DNA of 64,000 bases from Microbaculum marinum (GCF_042646165.1 NZ_JBHRTC010000010.1), one strand, 5' to 3'; shown: positions 1 through 8,832, counted from the first letter of the stretch. Program-made: numbers and translations. Notes: a model not told the origin generated them from the letters alone.

Positions 1-339
1 CGCCCCCCCCGCCGGGACAAGCTGATGCGGGCGGCCGGCATCCCCGCCGAACTGATCGAGGCGATCGCCGGCGACCTCGGCGCCGAGGCCCGGGGCGACG
101 CCATCCTGCTGGTCAACGGCTTCGGCGGCACGCCGGCGATGGAGCTTTACGTGATGTACGAGAACGCCCGCGCCGAGCTCGAGAAGCGCGGCGTCCGCAT
201 CGCCCGCTCGCTGGTCGGCACCTACGTCACGTCGCTGGAAATGGCCGGCTGCTCGCTCACCGTGACGATGCTCGACGAGGAGATCGCCCGCCACTGGGAC
301 GCTCCCGTGCACACCGCCGCGCTGCGCTGGAAGATGTAG
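1..339 (+). CDS. dhaK: Dihydroxyacetone kinase, DhaK-type subunit (C-terminal part only)
   Basis: The frame is open from the first base of the window, so this is the 3' end of a longer gene. The visible ~112 residues match the end of the DhaK domain, which binds dihydroxyacetone covalently through a His further upstream (not visible). Typical DhaK strings are seen: LLVNGFGGTP, ELYVMYENA, ARSLVGTYVTSLEMAGCS and WDAPVHTAALRW. The family transfers phosphate to dihydroxyacetone or a related short ketose, together with a DhaL subunit. No dhaL follows; the next gene lies on the other strand, so any partner must be upstream or fused. Confidence 0.85.
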   Translation, partial: RPPRRDKLMRAAGIPAELIEAIAGDLGAEARGDAILLVNGFGGTPAMELYVMYENARAELEKRGVRIARSLVGTYVTSLEMAGCSLTVTMLDEEIARHWDAPVHTAALRWKM

Positions 340-363
340 CGGCGGCCCGCCGCCTGCACCGCG

Positions 364-1062
364 CTAACCCATCTGCCTGAGCGCCTCGCGGCCGAGCTCG
401 GTCGTACGCCAGTAATGCTCGGTCAGCAGCCGCACCGCCAGGTCGGCGTCGCGTGAGATCGCCGCGTCGGCGATCGCCTTGTGCTCGTCGGCGGCGTTGC
501 GGGTGCGGCCGTGCCGGCGGGAGACGTGGCGATAGCGCTCGGCGACGTCGAACAGGTCGTCGCAGAACTTGGTCAGCCGGGACGAGCCGCTGGCGCGCAC
601 CAGCGCATGATGGAAGGCCATGTGCGCGGCCGACCACTCGCGGGTGCGGTAGGCGGCGTCGTCCTTGACGAGGCGCGGCAGGTGCGTCAGCCGATGGCAG
701 GCGAGGAGGACGTCCTCCTCCCATTCGGCGTCGCCGTTGGCGATCGACTTGCGCAGCCCGATCTCGTTGAGCCAGCAGCGCGTCGTGGTGACGTCGACCA
801 GGTCCTCCTCGGTCAGCGGCGCGACCGTGAAGCCGTGCTGGTCCCACTGCTTGACGAGGCCTTCCGCGGTCAGCCGGTTGAGGGCCTCGCGGACCGGACT
901 GATCCCGACGTTCAGGCGGTCGCACAGCGAGCGGATCTTGAGGCGCGCGCCGGGCGCGATCTCGCCGGCGATGATCTCGTGCCTGAGGGTGGCGAATGTC
1001 GACGTGGCCAGCGTTCCCTTCGGGCGAAGCGCGCCTTCCGACTTCGTATCAAGCGTCGACAC
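364..1062 (-). CDS. GntR family transcriptional regulator, FCD subfamily
   Basis: About 232 residues. An N-terminal winged helix (roughly residues 20-85, with SLCDRLNVGISPVREALNRL as recognition region) is followed by an all-helical FCD effector domain with a typical metal/ligand-binding arrangement of His residues (HMAFHHALV, DEHKAIADA). Such proteins usually repress a neighbouring catabolic operon and release DNA on binding a carboxylic acid ligand. The chosen start is a GTG about 215 bp from the divergent SDR gene, preceded by a GGACGG-like sequence; the frame stays open much further upstream, so the start is uncertain. It probably controls the SDR/MetE/dioxygenase/Liv operon, and might also act on the dhaK side. 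Confidence 0.85.
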   Translation of the reverse strand: MSTLDTKSEGALRPKGTLATSTFATLRHEIIAGEIAPGARLKIRSLCDRLNVGISPVREALNRLTAEGLVKQWDQHGFTVAPLTEEDLVDVTTTRCWLNEIGLRKSIANGDAEWEEDVLLACHRLTHLPRLVKDDAAYRTREWSAAHMAFHHALVRASGSSRLTKFCDDLFDVAERYRHVSRRHGRTRNAADEHKAIADAAISRDADLAVRLLTEHYWRTTELGREALRQMG

Positions 1063-1276
1063 CGCGGTGACCGTCCGTTGTTGTTCCGGCCTTGCGTCCG
1101 CCACGGCGTCGGCGGCCGGAGTCCGGTGCCTGCTGCGCAGTCCCGGAGCCTTGCGACGAACGCCATTCTGTTCGATATTTTTGCACTTTTCAACAAATGA
1201 TCGATTTTCTTGACCATGCTCTTCGAGGCGCGTAACGTTCCCAAAACGAACAACGACGTAGAGGGCAGGCGGCACC
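1063..1276. promoter_or_regulatory. Divergent promoter region between GntR regulator and catabolic operon
   Basis: About 214 bp, with a distinctly AT-rich core around 1170-1260 in an otherwise GC-rich window. A TTGACC at 1210-1215 could be a -35 element for the rightward operon, with only a weak -10 (TAACGT, 1233-1238) 17 bp downstream. Short repeated strings such as TCGAT occur (around 1171 and 1201) but I could not define a clear GntR operator. Its position makes it the likely control point of the operon that follows. Confidence 0.5.
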
Positions 1277-2056
1277 ATGGACCTGGGAATTGCCGGAAAG
1301 ACCGCGATCGTCTGCGCGTCGACCCAGGGTCTCGGCCGGGCATGCGCCGAGGCGCTGCTGGCCGAAGGCGTCGACGTCACCATCAACGGCCGGCACGAGG
1401 ACAGGACGCGCGACGTCGCCGCCGAGCTCGCGGGCCTCGCCGGCCGGGACGTCGGCTGGGTTGCCGCCGACATCACGACGAGGGACGGCCGCGAGCGGCT
1501 GATCGCCGCGTGCGAGTCGCCCGACATCCTCATCACCAACAATGCCGGGCCGACGCCGGGCGCCTTCCAGGAACTCGACGAGGAGGACTGGCTGGCGGCG
1601 CTCAACACGCACATGCTGGCGCCGCTGGCGCTGGTCAGGGCGGTGCTGCCGGGCATGCGCAGCCGCAAGTTCGGACGCATCGTCACCATCACCTCGGCGA
1701 TGGTGACCCGGCCCAACGCCGGCATGGAGATCTCGACGGGACCGCGCACCGGCCTGACGGCGGTGCTGAAGGCGGTCTCGCGCGACGCGGTGCGCGACAA
1801 CGTCACCATCAACAACATGCTGCCGGAGCGCATCGACACGCCGCGCCAGATCCAGATGGCCCACCGCATCGCCAAGCGCGAAGGCGTCGACTACGACGAG
1901 GCGCGCCGCATCCAGGCGCAGATGGTGGCGGCCGGGCGGCTCGGGCTGCCGGAGGAATTCGGCGCAGCCTGCGCGTTCCTGTGCAGCGTCCAGGCCGCCT
2001 TCATCGCGGGCCAGAACCTGCGGCTCGACGGCGGCTCGTATCCGGGGCTGGTGTGA
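1277..2056 (+). CDS. SDR family protein lacking the canonical Tyr-Lys catalytic pair
   Basis: 259 residues, Rossmann fold of the short-chain dehydrogenase/reductase family. The cofactor loop is divergent (ASTQGLG, residues 14-20, instead of TGxxxGxG), NNAG is present at 88-91 and the catalytic-type Ser at 140. Where the YxxxK motif is expected the sequence reads STGPR (153-157), so Tyr is replaced by Ser and Lys by Arg. This variant is found in a divergent SDR subgroup, so it may still be functional, but the reaction is unknown. First gene of the operon; its stop overlaps the start of the next gene (TGATG), suggesting translational coupling. Confidence 0.85.
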   Translation: MDLGIAGKTAIVCASTQGLGRACAEALLAEGVDVTINGRHEDRTRDVAAELAGLAGRDVGWVAADITTRDGRERLIAACESPDILITNNAGPTPGAFQELDEEDWLAALNTHMLAPLALVRAVLPGMRSRKFGRIVTITSAMVTRPNAGMEISTGPRTGLTAVLKAVSRDAVRDNVTINNMLPERIDTPRQIQMAHRIAKREGVDYDEARRIQAQMVAAGRLGLPEEFGAACAFLCSVQAAFIAGQNLRLDGGSYPGLV

Positions 2057-3096
2057 TGGCGATGGAGATCAACGACCTGCTGCCCACCACCGTGGTGGGA
2101 AGCTATCCGCAGCCGGAATGGCTCGTCGACCACGGCGTCATGGCCGACAACACGGTGCCGCGCATCCGGCTGGCGGAGATGTGGCGCATCCCGGAGCCGC
2201 ACCTGGCGGAGGCGCAGGACGACGCCACCGTCGTGGCGATCGAGGAGATGGAGCGCGCCGGCATCGACATCATCACCGACGGCGAGATCCGGCGCGAGAG
2301 CTATTCCAACTTCTTCGGCACCGCGCTCGACGGCGTCGACATCGACAACCCGTTCATCATGACCAACCGCAAGGGCATGCAGATCCCGGTGCCGCGGATC
2401 GTCGGCGAGATCCGCCGCCGCGCCCCGGTCGAGGCCGGCAACCTCGCCTTCCTGAAGAGGCACGCGACCCGCAGGGTCAAGGTCACGCTGCCCGGCCCGT
2501 TCACCCTCAGCCAGCAGTCCAAGGACGAGCACTACGGCGATCCGGAGGCCGTGGCGCTGGCCTTCGCGGCGGCGGTCAACGAGGAGGCGCGGCAGCTCGA
2601 CGCGATGGGCGTCGACGTCATCCAGCTCGACGAGCCGTGGGTCCGCAACGATCCCGACGCGGCGAAGCGCTACGCGGTCAGGTCGATCGACCGGGCGCTG
2701 GAGGGGCTCTCCTGCCAGACCGCCATCCATGTCTGCTTCGGCTACGCCCGCGGCGCCCGGCCGAAGCCCAGCAGCTACGATTTCCTGGCGCAGCTCGCCG
2801 ACTGCCGCGCCGGCCAGATCTCGGTCGAGGCGGCGCAGCCGAATATCGACCTGGCGATTCTCGAGAGCCTGCCGGGGAAGGACATCATCCTCGGCGTGCT
2901 CGACCTCAGCACCCCGGAGGCCGAGACGCCGGACCTCGTCGCGCAGCGGATCCGCGAGGGGCTGGAGCACGTGGCGGCGGAGCGGCTGATCCCGGCGCCG
3001 GACTGCGGCATGAAGTACCTGTCGCGGCGGCTCGCCTTCGAGAAGCTGCGGGCGCTCAGCGAGGGCGCGGCCATCGTGCGGCGGTCGCTGCAATGA
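2056..3096 (+). CDS. Core MetE-type (cobalamin-independent) methyltransferase, UROD/MetE-like barrel
   Basis: 346 residues, equal to the C-terminal catalytic barrel of methionine synthase MetE without the N-terminal domain. All four zinc ligands of that family can be placed: H225 and C227 (AIHVCFGY), E258 (SVEAA) and C317 (PDCGMKY); the LDEP motif near 191-194 is also there. Such core proteins transfer a methyl group to a thiol, or in some cases remove one from a substrate. The start is ATG overlapping the upstream stop by one base; a second ATG lies two codons on. The catabolic setting and a second homologue two genes downstream argue against a plain methionine synthase. Confidence 0.8.
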   Translation: MAMEINDLLPTTVVGSYPQPEWLVDHGVMADNTVPRIRLAEMWRIPEPHLAEAQDDATVVAIEEMERAGIDIITDGEIRRESYSNFFGTALDGVDIDNPFIMTNRKGMQIPVPRIVGEIRRRAPVEAGNLAFLKRHATRRVKVTLPGPFTLSQQSKDEHYGDPEAVALAFAAAVNEEARQLDAMGVDVIQLDEPWVRNDPDAAKRYAVRSIDRALEGLSCQTAIHVCFGYARGARPKPSSYDFLAQLADCRAGQISVEAAQPNIDLAILESLPGKDIILGVLDLSTPEAETPDLVAQRIREGLEHVAAERLIPAPDCGMKYLSRRLAFEKLRALSEGAAIVRRSLQ

Positions 3097-3128
3097 GCGG
3101 CCGCACCCAGAGCCGGCGGAGGTGAGGA

Positions 3129-4139
3129 ATGCCGATACCCGACCCCGTCCACTATCCGCCGTTCAACATCACCCGCGCCGGCCACGTCCGGGTGACGGTG
3201 CGCGACCTCGACGCGGCCCGCGACTTCTACACCTCGGTCTACGGGCTGATCGTCAGCGACGAGGCGGACGGAGCGCTGTACCTGCGCGGCGTCGAGGAGG
3301 TCTGCCACCACAGCCTGGTGCTGACGGCGGCCGGGGACGGGCCGCTCTGCGAGCGCATCGGCCTGCGGGTGCAGACCGAAGAGGAGCTGGACAAGGCGCA
3401 TGACTGGTTCTGCGGGGAAGGGCTCGGCCCGGCCTGGGTCGAGCAGCCCTGGCAGGGACGGACCCTGCACGTCACCGACCCGTGCGGCGTGCCGCTGGAG
3501 CTGTGCGCCTCGATGACGGCGGTGCCGCGGCTCGGTTCGGCGGTCGACCGGCATCGCGGCGGCGTGGCGCTGCGCTTCGACCACTTCCAGATTCTGGTGC
3601 CGGACGCCCAGGCGGCCTGCGACTTCTACACCCGGCTCGGGTTCCGGGTCAGCGACTATGTCGAGACGCCGGACGGCGCGCTGGTGGCGGCCTTCATGTA
3701 CCGCAAGGACATCCCCTGGGACCTGGTGTTCTTCGCGGCGAAGGGGCCGCGCATGCACCACTTCGCCTACATCACGCCGAACGCCGTCGACATGTTCCGC
3801 GCCTGCGACATCGCCGGCATCCGCGGCTATGGCGAGGCCGTCGAGCGGGGCCCGGGCCGCCACTCGATGGGCCATGTCCAGTACGTCTATTTCCGCGACC
3901 CGGACGGCCACCGGTCCGAGCTGGTGCTCGACGCGCCGCACCACATGACGGACCTGGAGAACGAACCGGTGCAGTGGACCCCGGCGAGCATCGGCGAGAA
4001 GGCCTGGGGCCTGCCGGCGCAGCGCGCCTGGTTCCTCGAGGCGAGCCGGTTCCCCGGCGTCGAGCCGGTCGAGACGTCGGTCGCCCGCGGCGCGCTGACG
4101 CTTGAGGACTACCTGAGCGCCCGCACGGTGGTCGCCTGA
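3129..4139 (+). CDS. Type I extradiol dioxygenase-like protein (two VOC domains)
   Basis: 336 residues with two vicinal-oxygen-chelate repeats (about 15-130 and 148-270), the layout of 2,3-dihydroxybiphenyl and homoprotocatechuate 2,3-dioxygenases. The three iron ligands of the active C-terminal half are visible: H152 (FDHFQI), H210 or H211 (RMHHFAY) and E264 (HRSELVL); RDLDAARDFY and RDPDGH are family strings. It likely opens a catecholic ring next to its two hydroxyls. It sits between two MetE-like genes ahead of a Liv transporter, so the cluster may take up and open a methylated aromatic compound; that link is inference. The AGGTGAGG upstream gives a plausible ribosome site. Confidence 0.8.
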   Translation: MPIPDPVHYPPFNITRAGHVRVTVRDLDAARDFYTSVYGLIVSDEADGALYLRGVEEVCHHSLVLTAAGDGPLCERIGLRVQTEEELDKAHDWFCGEGLGPAWVEQPWQGRTLHVTDPCGVPLELCASMTAVPRLGSAVDRHRGGVALRFDHFQILVPDAQAACDFYTRLGFRVSDYVETPDGALVAAFMYRKDIPWDLVFFAAKGPRMHHFAYITPNAVDMFRACDIAGIRGYGEAVERGPGRHSMGHVQYVYFRDPDGHRSELVLDAPHHMTDLENEPVQWTPASIGEKAWGLPAQRAWFLEASRFPGVEPVETSVARGALTLEDYLSARTVVA

Positions 4140-4281
4140 GCGGCGGCAGGCGGCGGGAACGACGGCCAAGACGCCATCCGCCCGCCGGGCCGGATGGACG
4201 CGAACTGGGAGGACCGGCGATGCGCGGTGCGTGTCAGGCCACGGGCGTCGGCGGTCGACAATCTGGAAACCGGAGTATCGC

Positions 4282-5415
4282 ATGACGCAGGTGTATCGCG
4301 CCGACCATTGTGGAAGCCTCATCCGTCCCGAGAAGCTGAGGCGGGCGCGGGCCGACTTCGCGCACGGCAGGATCGACCGCGACCGGCTGAGGGAGGTCGA
4401 GGACGAGTCCATCCTGGAGGCGTTCGAGCTGCAGCGCAGCGCCGGCGTCGACATCTATTCCGACGGCGAGTTCCGGCGCGGCTTCTGGCTCTCGGCGATC
4501 TCCGAGGAGTTCTTCGAGGGGATGGAGAACGAGGGCATCGACTACATCCGCTATCCCTTCCTGAAGGGCCGCGACATCGCCGATGCCGCCCTGCTGGTGC
4601 CGCCGAACCCGGTCGTCAAGGGCAGGCTGCGGCTGAAGAAGCGGATCACCGCCGACGAGGTCGCCTTCCTCAAGGCCAATGCGCCGGGGCCCTACAAGAT
4701 CACCGTGCCGAGCCCGGTGACGCTGTCGCGCGCCTCCTACGTCGAAGGCATCAGCGAGCGCGCCTACCCGACCTGGAGCGACTTCTTCCAGCACTATACC
4801 GACCTGACCGCCGAGGAAGTCTCGGCGATCGCCGACGACGGCGTCCCCTACATCCAGCTCGACGCGCCGCACTACACCCGCTTCATCGTGCCCGAGCGGC
4901 GCCAGCAGCTGACCGACCTCGGCATCGACCTGGAGGAGGAGCTGGCGACCGCCATCGACGCGGAGAACCGCTGCCTGCGCGCCGCCCGCAAGAACGGCGC
5001 CACGGTCGGCGTCCACATCTGCCTCGGCACCTTCATCCTCGGGCCGCAGGGGCCGCTCGGCGGCGCCGGCGCCTACGACGAGGAGGTCGTCGGCCGGCTG
5101 CTGAGCGAACTGGAGGCGGACGTCTTCCTGATGGAATATTCCGACCGGGCCGGCTCGCTGGAGACGCTGCGCAACGCGCCGAAGGGCAAGACCGTCTCGC
5201 TCGGCATCCAGAACACCCGCGACCCGCGGGTCGAGACCACCGAGGAGATCCAGCGCAAGATCGAGACGGCCGCCAGGTACGTGCCGCTCGAGAACCTGAG
5301 CCTGTGCCCGAACTGCGGCTTTTCGGGCGGCGCGGCGGAAACCTGGCTGACGGAGGACGTCGAGAAGCGGAAGCTCGAGGTGCTGGCGGAAACGGCGCAC
5401 CGGGTCTGGAACTAG
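4282..5415 (+). CDS. Second core MetE-type methyltransferase
   Basis: 377 residues, cobalamin-independent methionine-synthase-II type barrel only distantly related to the homologue at 2056. Zinc ligands can be assigned as H245 and C247 (VGVHICLG), E285 (LMEYSD) and C345 (LCPNCGFS). The ATG was chosen because GGAG lies six bases before it; the frame is open further upstream. A gap of about 140 bp without recognisable features separates it from the dioxygenase gene. Two different MetE cores in one catabolic operon suggest a two-step methyl transfer (for example substrate to carrier, carrier to acceptor), but this is inference. Confidence 0.8.
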   Translation: MTQVYRADHCGSLIRPEKLRRARADFAHGRIDRDRLREVEDESILEAFELQRSAGVDIYSDGEFRRGFWLSAISEEFFEGMENEGIDYIRYPFLKGRDIADAALLVPPNPVVKGRLRLKKRITADEVAFLKANAPGPYKITVPSPVTLSRASYVEGISERAYPTWSDFFQHYTDLTAEEVSAIADDGVPYIQLDAPHYTRFIVPERRQQLTDLGIDLEEELATAIDAENRCLRAARKNGATVGVHICLGTFILGPQGPLGGAGAYDEEVVGRLLSELEADVFLMEYSDRAGSLETLRNAPKGKTVSLGIQNTRDPRVETTEEIQRKIETAARYVPLENLSLCPNCGFSGGAAETWLTEDVEKRKLEVLAETAHRVWN

Positions 5416-5462
5416 CCCGATGCGCTGGCTGGCGGCCCGGCGGCAGCATCACCGAGGATTGC

Positions 5463-6224
5463 ATGCTGACGGTCGATGACGTCTCGGTACGGTTCGGCGG
5501 CGTGGTGGCGCTCGACGGTGTCTCGTTCGCCGTCGAGCCCGGCATCATCTGCGGCCTGATCGGACCCAACGGCGCCGGCAAGACCACGCTGTTCAACTGC
5601 CTGACGCGGCTCTACGAGGTGTCGTCGGGCACGATCACCTTCGACGGGGTGTCGCTGCTCGACCTGCCGCGCCACCGCATCGTCTCCTGCGGCATCGCCC
5701 GGACCTTCCAGAACCTGGCGCTGTTCAGCACCATGACGGTGCTCGAGAACGTCATGATGGGCGCCCACAGCCGGCTCGGCTCGAGCTTCCTCGACACAGC
5801 GCTCCGGCTGCCCTCGATGCGGCGCGAGGAGGAGGAAGCACTGGCGGTGGCGCGACGTCTGCTCGGCGACTTCGGGCTCGATGCCGAGGCCGACACGCCG
5901 GTCTCCGAACTGACCTTCGCGACGCGCAAGAAGGTCGAGTTGGCGCGCGCGCTGGCCAGCGAGCCGAAGCTGCTGCTGCTCGACGAGCCGGCCGGCGGAC
6001 TCAACCATGCCGCCGTGGAGGACCTCGCCGACACCCTGCGCCAGCTGCGCGACCGGCACCACATCACCGTGCTGCTGGTCGAGCACCACATGAACCTGGT
6101 CATGATGGTGTCCGACCGCGTCGTCGCGCTCGACTTCGGCAGGAAGATCGCCGACGGCACGCCCGGCGAGGTGCAGCGCAACGCCAAGGTGATCGAAGCC
6201 TATCTCGGCGAGGCGCCGGCATGA
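5463..6224 (+). CDS. livG: Branched-chain amino acid-type ABC transporter ATP-binding protein LivG
   Basis: 253 residues. Walker A GPNGAGKTT (34-42), Q-loop Q83, Walker B LLLLDEP (170-176) and switch His208. The C-loop is SELTFATRK rather than LSGGQ, a weak signature typical of LivG proteins. It energises uptake through the two permeases that follow. The true start is the ATG shown, with the sequence matching the family from MLTVDDVSVRFGG; the frame is open upstream without homology. It overlaps livF by four bases (ATGA). Confidence 0.92.
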   Translation: MLTVDDVSVRFGGVVALDGVSFAVEPGIICGLIGPNGAGKTTLFNCLTRLYEVSSGTITFDGVSLLDLPRHRIVSCGIARTFQNLALFSTMTVLENVMMGAHSRLGSSFLDTALRLPSMRREEEEALAVARRLLGDFGLDAEADTPVSELTFATRKKVELARALASEPKLLLLDEPAGGLNHAAVEDLADTLRQLRDRHHITVLLVEHHMNLVMMVSDRVVALDFGRKIADGTPGEVQRNAKVIEAYLGEAPA

Positions 6225-6934
6225 CGGACCTGCTCAGGCTGAAGGGCGTCGAGGCCTCCTACCGCGACCACCAGGTGCTGTTCGGCATCGACCTGGCGAT
6301 CGCGCCGTCCAGCTCGGTGGCGCTGCTGGGGGCGAACGGCGCCGGCAAGACCACCACGCTGCGGGCGATCTGCGGCATGGTGCGCACCAGGGGCGAGATC
6401 ACCTTCGAGGACGAGCGCATCGACGGCCGCCGCACCGACCAGGTGGCGCGGCTCGGCATCGGCCACGTGCCGGACGGCCGCGGCACCTTCCTGAACATGA
6501 CGGTCGAGGAGAACCTGCAGCTCGGCGGCTACCTGCGGCGCCGGAGCGGGGCGATGGCCCAGCGCATGGAGCAGATCTTCACCCACTTCCCGCGGCTCAA
6601 GGAGCGCCGCAACCAGCAGGCCGGCACGCTGTCGGGGGGCGAGCAGCAGATGCTGGCGATCTCGCGGGCGCTGATGCTCGATCCGAAGCTGCTGCTGCTC
6701 GACGAGCCGTCGTTCGGGCTGGCGCCGCTGATCGTCAAGGAGATCTTCTCGATCCTGCGCGCCATCAACGAGACCAACCGGACCGCGCTTCTGATCGTCG
6801 AGCAGAACGCCAAGCTGGCGCTGGACATCGCCGAGCACGCCTATCTCATCGAAACCGGATCCATCGTCATGCACGGCCCCTCCGAGAAGCTGAAGGGCGA
6901 GGAGTCGATCCGGAAGGCCTATCTCGGATACTGA
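6221..6934 (+). CDS. livF: Branched-chain amino acid-type ABC transporter ATP-binding protein LivF
   Basis: 237 residues, normal for LivF. Walker A LGANGAGKTTT (about 36-46), an intact signature LSGGEQQM (138-144) and Walker B LLLLDEPSFGLAP. Pairs with LivG as the second nucleotide-binding subunit of a HAAT-family importer. ATGA overlap with the upstream gene, and the stop lies one base before the livH start, so all four transporter subunits are probably co-translated. Confidence 0.93.
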   Translation: MTDLLRLKGVEASYRDHQVLFGIDLAIAPSSSVALLGANGAGKTTTLRAICGMVRTRGEITFEDERIDGRRTDQVARLGIGHVPDGRGTFLNMTVEENLQLGGYLRRRSGAMAQRMEQIFTHFPRLKERRNQQAGTLSGGEQQMLAISRALMLDPKLLLLDEPSFGLAPLIVKEIFSILRAINETNRTALLIVEQNAKLALDIAEHAYLIETGSIVMHGPSEKLKGEESIRKAYLGY

Positions 6935-6935
6935 C

Positions 6936-7805
6936 ATGTACGAGCTGTTCCACCAGATCCTGACCGGACTCTCGCAAGGCGGCATCTATGGCGGCCTGGC
7001 GCTCGGCCTGGTCATGGTCTACCGCACCACCCATCACGTGAACTTCGCCCAGGGCGAGTTCGCGATGTTCTCGACCTTCCTGGCGCTGACCCTGATCCAG
7101 GCCGGCTTCTCGTACTGGTCGGCCTTCTTCCTGACCATCGCCATCTCCTTCGCCGGCGGGATGGCGGTCGAGCGGATCGTCATCCGTCCGTTCCACCAGG
7201 CCTCGGCGCTGACGCTGGTCTGCGTGTTCATGGGTCTGCTGATGGTCACCAACGCGACGGCCGGCTGGCTGTTCGGATACACCATGCAGCCGTTTCCGAG
7301 CCCGTTCTCCGACGCCTTCGCGCTCGGCGGCTTCATCCCCGCCCACGAGGCCGGCACGATCCTGCTCGTCGCATTGATGCTGCTGCTGATCTACCTGTTC
7401 TTCCGCTTCACCTGGCTCGGCCTTGCCATGCGGGCGACGGCGGAGAACGGCGAGTCGAGCGCGCTCGTCGGCATCAATGTCGGCGCCATGCTGGCGCTCG
7501 GCTGGGGGCTTGCGACGGGCATCGGCGCGGTCGCCGGGATGATGGCGGCGCCGATCGTCTTCGTCGATCCCAACATGATGAGCGGCGTGCTGGTCTATGC
7601 CTTCGCCGCGGCCCTGCTCGGCGGCATCGACAATCCGTGGGGCGCGGCGATCAGCGGGTTCATCGTCGGCGTCGTCGAGAACATCGCCGGCGCCTACCTG
7701 GTGGGCACCGAGCTGAAGCTGACGCTGGCGCTGGCGATCATCGTCGGCGTGCTGCTGATCCGGCCCAGGGGCATCTGGGGCCGCAGCTTCGTGACGCGGG
7801 TGTGA
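6936..7805 (+). CDS. livH: Branched-chain amino acid-type ABC transporter permease LivH
   Basis: 289 residues with about eight hydrophobic membrane segments. The start (LFHQILTGLSQGGIYGGLALGLVMVYR) and NFAQGEFAMF are characteristic of LivH. Forms the inner-membrane channel with LivM. Many Liv systems transport amides, urea or aromatic acids rather than amino acids; the neighbouring dioxygenase makes an aromatic acid plausible here. Confidence 0.93.
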   Translation: MYELFHQILTGLSQGGIYGGLALGLVMVYRTTHHVNFAQGEFAMFSTFLALTLIQAGFSYWSAFFLTIAISFAGGMAVERIVIRPFHQASALTLVCVFMGLLMVTNATAGWLFGYTMQPFPSPFSDAFALGGFIPAHEAGTILLVALMLLLIYLFFRFTWLGLAMRATAENGESSALVGINVGAMLALGWGLATGIGAVAGMMAAPIVFVDPNMMSGVLVYAFAAALLGGIDNPWGAAISGFIVGVVENIAGAYLVGTELKLTLALAIIVGVLLIRPRGIWGRSFVTRV

Positions 7806-7809
7806 CGCG

Positions 7810-8832
7810 ATGTCGATGACGATCGTACCCGCCGCCGCCCGCAGCGTGCCGCTGAGACCCGCCACGCGCCGGTGGCTGCTCGCCGCCGTGCTGGTGGTGG
7901 CGCTGCTGCTGCCGTTCGTGCTGAGCGACTTCCGCACCTTCCAGCTCACCCTGATCCTGGCCTACGCGATCGCCCTGTTCGGCCTGAACCTGCTGATGGG
8001 GTTCAACGGCCAGATTTCGGTCGGGCACGGCGCCTTCTTCGCGGTGGGAGGCTACACGGCGGCCATCCTCATGATGATCTACGGGGTGCCGTACTGGGCG
8101 ACGGTGCCGATCGCCGCGGCAGTCGCCTTTCTCGTCGGCTTCCTGTTCGGCATCCCGGCGCTGCGGCTCGAGGGCATCTACCTGGCGATGGCGACGTTCT
8201 CGCTCGGCGTCACCGTTCCGCAGCTGCTGCGCGTGCGCGCCTTCGAGCCGTGGACCGGCGGCGTGCTCGGCATCGTCATGGACAAGCCCGAGGTCCCCTT
8301 CGGGCTGCCGATCAACCAGGACCAGTGGCTCTACTACTTCGTGCTGGCGTTCACCTGCCTGCTGTTCGCGCTGGGCTACAACCTGACCAGGGGCCGGATC
8401 GGCCGGGCGATCGTGGCGATCCGCGACCAGCCGCTGGCGGCAGCGTCGATGGGGGTCAACATCGCGCTGTACAAGTCGGCCACCTTCGGCATCAGCGCCG
8501 GCTTCACGGGCCTCGCCGGGGCGCTGGCGACCATCACGGTCGCATATGTCTCGCCGGATTCGTTTCCGATCCTGCTGTCGATCAGCCTGCTCGTCGGCGT
8601 TGTGGTCGGCGGTCTCGGCTCCGCGGCGGGAATGTTCTTCGGCGCCGCCTTCATCGTGCTGGTCCCGAACATGGCGGGAAGCGTGTCGAAGGCGCTGCCA
8701 TGGGCGATCTACGGCCTCGGCGTGATCGTCATCATGTACGTCGCCCCGCTGGGGGTCGGCGGTCTGGCGCAGCAGGTGATGGCCCGGCTGCGCCGGCCGG
8801 CCTCCGGCCATGGCGGCGGCAAGGAGCAGTAA
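7810..8832 (+). CDS. livM: Branched-chain amino acid-type ABC transporter permease LivM
   Basis: 340 residues, about nine membrane segments, with the LivM motif GLNLLMGFNGQISVGHGAFFAVGGY near the N-terminus and GRAIVAIRDQPLAAASMGVN as the coupling loop for the ATPases. Starts four bases after the livH stop. Inner-membrane partner of LivH. Confidence 0.93.
   Translation: MSMTIVPAAARSVPLRPATRRWLLAAVLVVALLLPFVLSDFRTFQLTLILAYAIALFGLNLLMGFNGQISVGHGAFFAVGGYTAAILMMIYGVPYWATVPIAAAVAFLVGFLFGIPALRLEGIYLAMATFSLGVTVPQLLRVRAFEPWTGGVLGIVMDKPEVPFGLPINQDQWLYYFVLAFTCLLFALGYNLTRGRIGRAIVAIRDQPLAAASMGVNIALYKSATFGISAGFTGLAGALATITVAYVSPDSFPILLSISLLVGVVVGGLGSAAGMFFGAAFIVLVPNMAGSVSKALPWAIYGLGVIVIMYVAPLGVGGLAQQVMARLRRPASGHGGGKEQ

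Noticed and set aside
364..1875. Long minus-strand open frame of about 500 codons covering the GntR gene and the SDR gene
   Set aside because: Only the part from about 1062 down matches GntR/FCD; the rest is antisense to a clear SDR gene and to the promoter region, a normal result of high GC.
2056..5415. Ordinary methionine synthase metE
   Set aside because: Both proteins have only the catalytic barrel and are embedded in a transporter/dioxygenase operon; a full MetE has about 750 residues.
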